Below are positions 6,745 through 7,590 of a DNA stretch of 7,590 nucleotides, piece by piece. Position numbers and translations under genes: made by a program. The notes under the pieces were generated by a model. The model had not been told where the DNA came from. It saw only the letters and a list, made by a program, of their open reading frames with translations, and did no database searches. How positions within the stretch are numbered: position 1 is the first letter of the stretch; each line of letters begins with the position of its first letter. This stretch comes from an uncultured Muribaculaceae bacterium (GTDB taxonomy: Bacteria > Bacteroidota > Bacteroidia > Bacteroidales > Muribaculaceae), in NCBI GenBank assembly GCA_910579105.1, contig CAJTRT010000078.1:1-7590 (forward strand), given 5' to 3'.

Positions 6745-6854
6745 GGCGGTCGCGCAGCCGGTGCCGGGAGGAGAGCCGTCCCATCCCTTTCAGAGCCTCG
6801 GCTCCGAATTGCCGTGGGGATGTAGCCTCCCGTCCGCCGCTGCCGCCTTTTTTT
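6745..6854 (+). ncRNA. candidate structured RNA: rod-like nested hairpin ending in seven U
   Basis: Successive segments pair in nested order: GGCG 6745-6748 with CGCC 6844-6847; GCAGC 6754-6758 with GCTGC 6839-6843; CGG 6759-6761 with CCG 6834-6836; CGGGAGG 6765-6771 with CCTCCCG 6826-6832; CATCCC 6782-6787 with GGGATG 6817-6822; and GAGC 6793-6796 with GCTC 6801-6804 closing a CTCG loop. An asymmetric bubble (5 nt against 12 nt) lies below the tip. Seven T follow directly (6848-6854), which favours the plus strand. It lacks the SRP-RNA core GGAAGG...AGCAGCC. No good promoter is visible upstream on the plus strand, so expression is unproven; it may instead be an insulating terminator before the rRNA operon. 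Confidence 0.35.
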
Positions 6855-7098
6855 GTCTATGGCTGCTGCGAGCGGTTGCGTTGCGAAGTTCGCAAAATAA
6901 ATCGGAATGGGGAAATTTCCAGGCGTGAAAAATGCGGGGATCGCATTAAAACAACTAATGGCAGTCGACCCGTTGGCCAGAATGGATTAATTCTACCAAT
7001 ATCTTTTTGATTTATATGAGTGTGAACCTTTTCTTTTGATATATTATATAATAATGTGTGATGCCGGCGCGGGGTCGGTTGAATGTTAAAAACGCGTT

Positions 7099-7125
7099 AA
7101 AAATCGCCGTGTCGGCGAACTTTTT
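7099..7125. terminator. short bidirectional terminator-like hairpin upstream of the rRNA promoters
   Basis: TCGCCG (7104-7109) pairs with CGGCGA (7113-7118) around TGT. On the minus strand five T follow the stem immediately; on the plus strand AC then TTTTT (7121-7125) follow. The stem is only 6 bp but entirely GC apart from the outer pair. It would shield the rRNA promoters from read-through, or stop antisense transcripts. Confidence 0.45.
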
Positions 7126-7136
7126 CCCGTAAAGAT

Positions 7137-7167
7137 TTTGCGGTTTTGGGAGGAAGTGGTAACTTCG
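7137..7167 (+). promoter_or_regulatory. upstream rRNA promoter (P1)
   Basis: TTTG (7137-7140), a 19-nt spacer and TAACTTCG (7160-7167) match the Bacteroidetes promoter with one change (C for the third T of the -7 box). Spacing and -7 sequence parallel P2 150 bases downstream, which supports a real tandem arrangement. Its transcript would run through the GC-rich hairpin block. Confidence 0.6.
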
Positions 7168-7176
7168 CGGACGCTT

Positions 7177-7256
7177 TCGGGAAGGAAGCGGGCGGCGGAG
7201 GCCGCCGCGGGGCGCCGCCCCGCGCGTTTCCCGATCCGCCGGCGTCAGGCCGGCGG
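7177..7256 (+). repeat. cluster of GC-rich inverted repeats between the two rRNA promoters
   Basis: An outer pair TCGGGAA (7177-7183)/TTCCCGA (7228-7234) encloses two adjacent hairpins: GGCGGC-GGAG-GCCGCC (7191-7206) and GCGGGGC-GCC-GCCCCGC (7207-7223). Next to it is a third hairpin, CCGCCGGC-GTCAG-GCCGGCGG (7236-7256). All stems are perfect. No T-run follows; the block ends in a run of G. It may fold in the P1 transcript or act as a DNA element; the role is unknown. Confidence 0.6.
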
Positions 7257-7287
7257 GGGGGGTGACGAAAAAAAACTTCCGAAAAGT

Positions 7288-7318
7288 TTTGGCGGTTCCG
7301 GAAAAATCCGTAACTTTG
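7288..7318 (+). promoter_or_regulatory. proximal rRNA promoter (P2)
   Basis: TTTG (7288-7291), a 19-nt spacer and TAACTTTG (7311-7318) form a perfect Bacteroidetes promoter. An A-run (7268-7275) just upstream of the -33 box may serve as an UP element. Transcription near 7325 gives a 16S leader of about 230 nt. Confidence 0.85.
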
Positions 7319-7324
7319 CAGAGT

Positions 7325-7554
7325 TTTTCGGCGCTTCCCGAGCGGGAGCCACCCGGAGAGGACATTGAAAGATTTACAATAGACAAGTTTGAGAGTAGTA
7401 CGAGAGCAAGTCCCCTTCCGGGGACGCTTCCGGAAATTCCGAAGAGACGATACAGGAAAAAGTGACAGCGATAATCCGACATCGGCGGCCGGGCGGACGC
7501 TTCCCGCGGCGGTTTCTACAACAGATTCTGAAAAGAAGACAATACAAGATACCG
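7325..7554 (+). other. 16S rRNA leader (transcribed spacer)
   Basis: This segment lies between P2 and the mature 16S 5' end. It contains a tight hairpin GTCCCC-TTCC-GGGGAC (7410-7425), followed by the self-complementary TTCCGGAA (7429-7436). Further on it becomes A/C-rich. Antitermination boxes or RNase III stems could not be recognised; the RNase III partner strand would lie beyond the window. Small open frames here are chance. Confidence 0.75.
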
Positions 7555-7590
7555 ACAACGAAGAGTTTGATCCTGGCTCAGGATGAACGC
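7555..7590 (+). rRNA. rrs: 16S ribosomal RNA, first ~36 bases
   Basis: GAAGAGTTTGATC followed by CTGGCTCAGGATGAACGC is the universal bacterial 16S 5' end. Aligning A7561 with E. coli position 7 places base 1 near 7555. The rest of the gene, and presumably the 23S and 5S genes, lie right of the window. Confidence 0.97.

Larger units (their letters stand above)
6475..7136. other. gene-free interval upstream of the minus-strand T9SS gene and the rRNA promoters
   Basis: I see no credible protein gene here. The longest open frames are Arg/Ala-rich, overlap each other in several frames and lack family features. The first ~50 bases, read on the minus strand, form a G- and U-poor A/C-rich leader before the ATG at 6474. 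They contain a repeated CCAAAACA (complement of TGTTTTGG at 6490-6497 and 6503-6510), typical of Bacteroidetes starts without Shine-Dalgarno. Further right are the structured elements listed separately, a GGAAATTTCC palindrome (6911-6920), a TTGCG/CGCAA hairpin (6881-6895) and a TATTATATAATA palindrome (7042-7053). Confidence 0.7.

Noticed and set aside
6745..6854. SRP (4.5S) RNA
   Set aside because: The GGGATGTAG stretch recalls 4.5S RNA, but the conserved tip GGTCAGG...GGAA...AGCAGCC is absent.
6663..7010. 115-codon plus-strand open frame
   Set aside because: Arg/Cys-rich low-complexity composition, overlapping open frames and no recognisable motif; it runs through the nested hairpin element, which explains the base pattern better.
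7012..7558. Overlapping open frames on both strands upstream of the 16S gene
   Set aside because: They cross the rRNA promoters, GC-rich repeats and leader; long frames arise because GC-rich sequence has few stops.

Overview
The window looks like a Bacteroidales chromosome segment, moderately GC-rich, plausibly Muribaculaceae or a related gut family (the family is inference). Three things support this. Several start regions carry the Bacteroidetes sigma-70 promoter pattern TTTG-N19/20-TAnnTTTG. Two secreted proteins end in type A type IX secretion (T9SS) sorting domains, a system confined to the Bacteroidota. The start regions also lack convincing Shine-Dalgarno sequences.

Layout from left to right. 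A tRNA-Gln(CTG), cut by the left edge, is read leftward from a near-perfect promoter at 160-190. Divergent from it is a two-gene operon: surE (409-1179, 5'/3'-nucleotidase) overlapping by 4 bases a RhaM/DUF718-family sugar mutarotase-like gene (1176-1598). It is closed by a strong intrinsic terminator at 1673-1709. The promoter of the next gene starts inside that terminator's 3' arm. That gene (1838-4930) encodes a 1030-residue exported modular protein with jelly-roll 'choice-of-anchor J'-like domains, Fn3-like domains, a CARDB-like domain and a T9SS tail. It converges with a second exported T9SS-tailed protein of unknown function on the minus strand (5116-6474). A 14-bp perfect hairpin at 5022-5054 lies between them and probably stops transcription from both sides.

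The right 1.1 kb is gene-free and leads into a 16S rRNA gene, of which only the first ~36 bases are present. It holds a stem-loop upstream of the minus-strand T9SS gene, a long rod-like nested hairpin ending in seven T (6745-6854), an AT-rich palindrome, and a short bidirectional terminator-like hairpin. Two matched promoters (7137-7167 and 7288-7318) point at the rRNA operon, and between them is a dense GC-rich cluster of hairpins.

Functionally, the surE/mutarotase pair is cytoplasmic housekeeping or salvage. The two large genes supply cell-surface or secreted proteins that depend on a T9SS encoded elsewhere. No defence system, mobile element or CRISPR array is visible. The least explained signals are the rod-like RNA element and the palindromic block between the tandem rRNA promoters.
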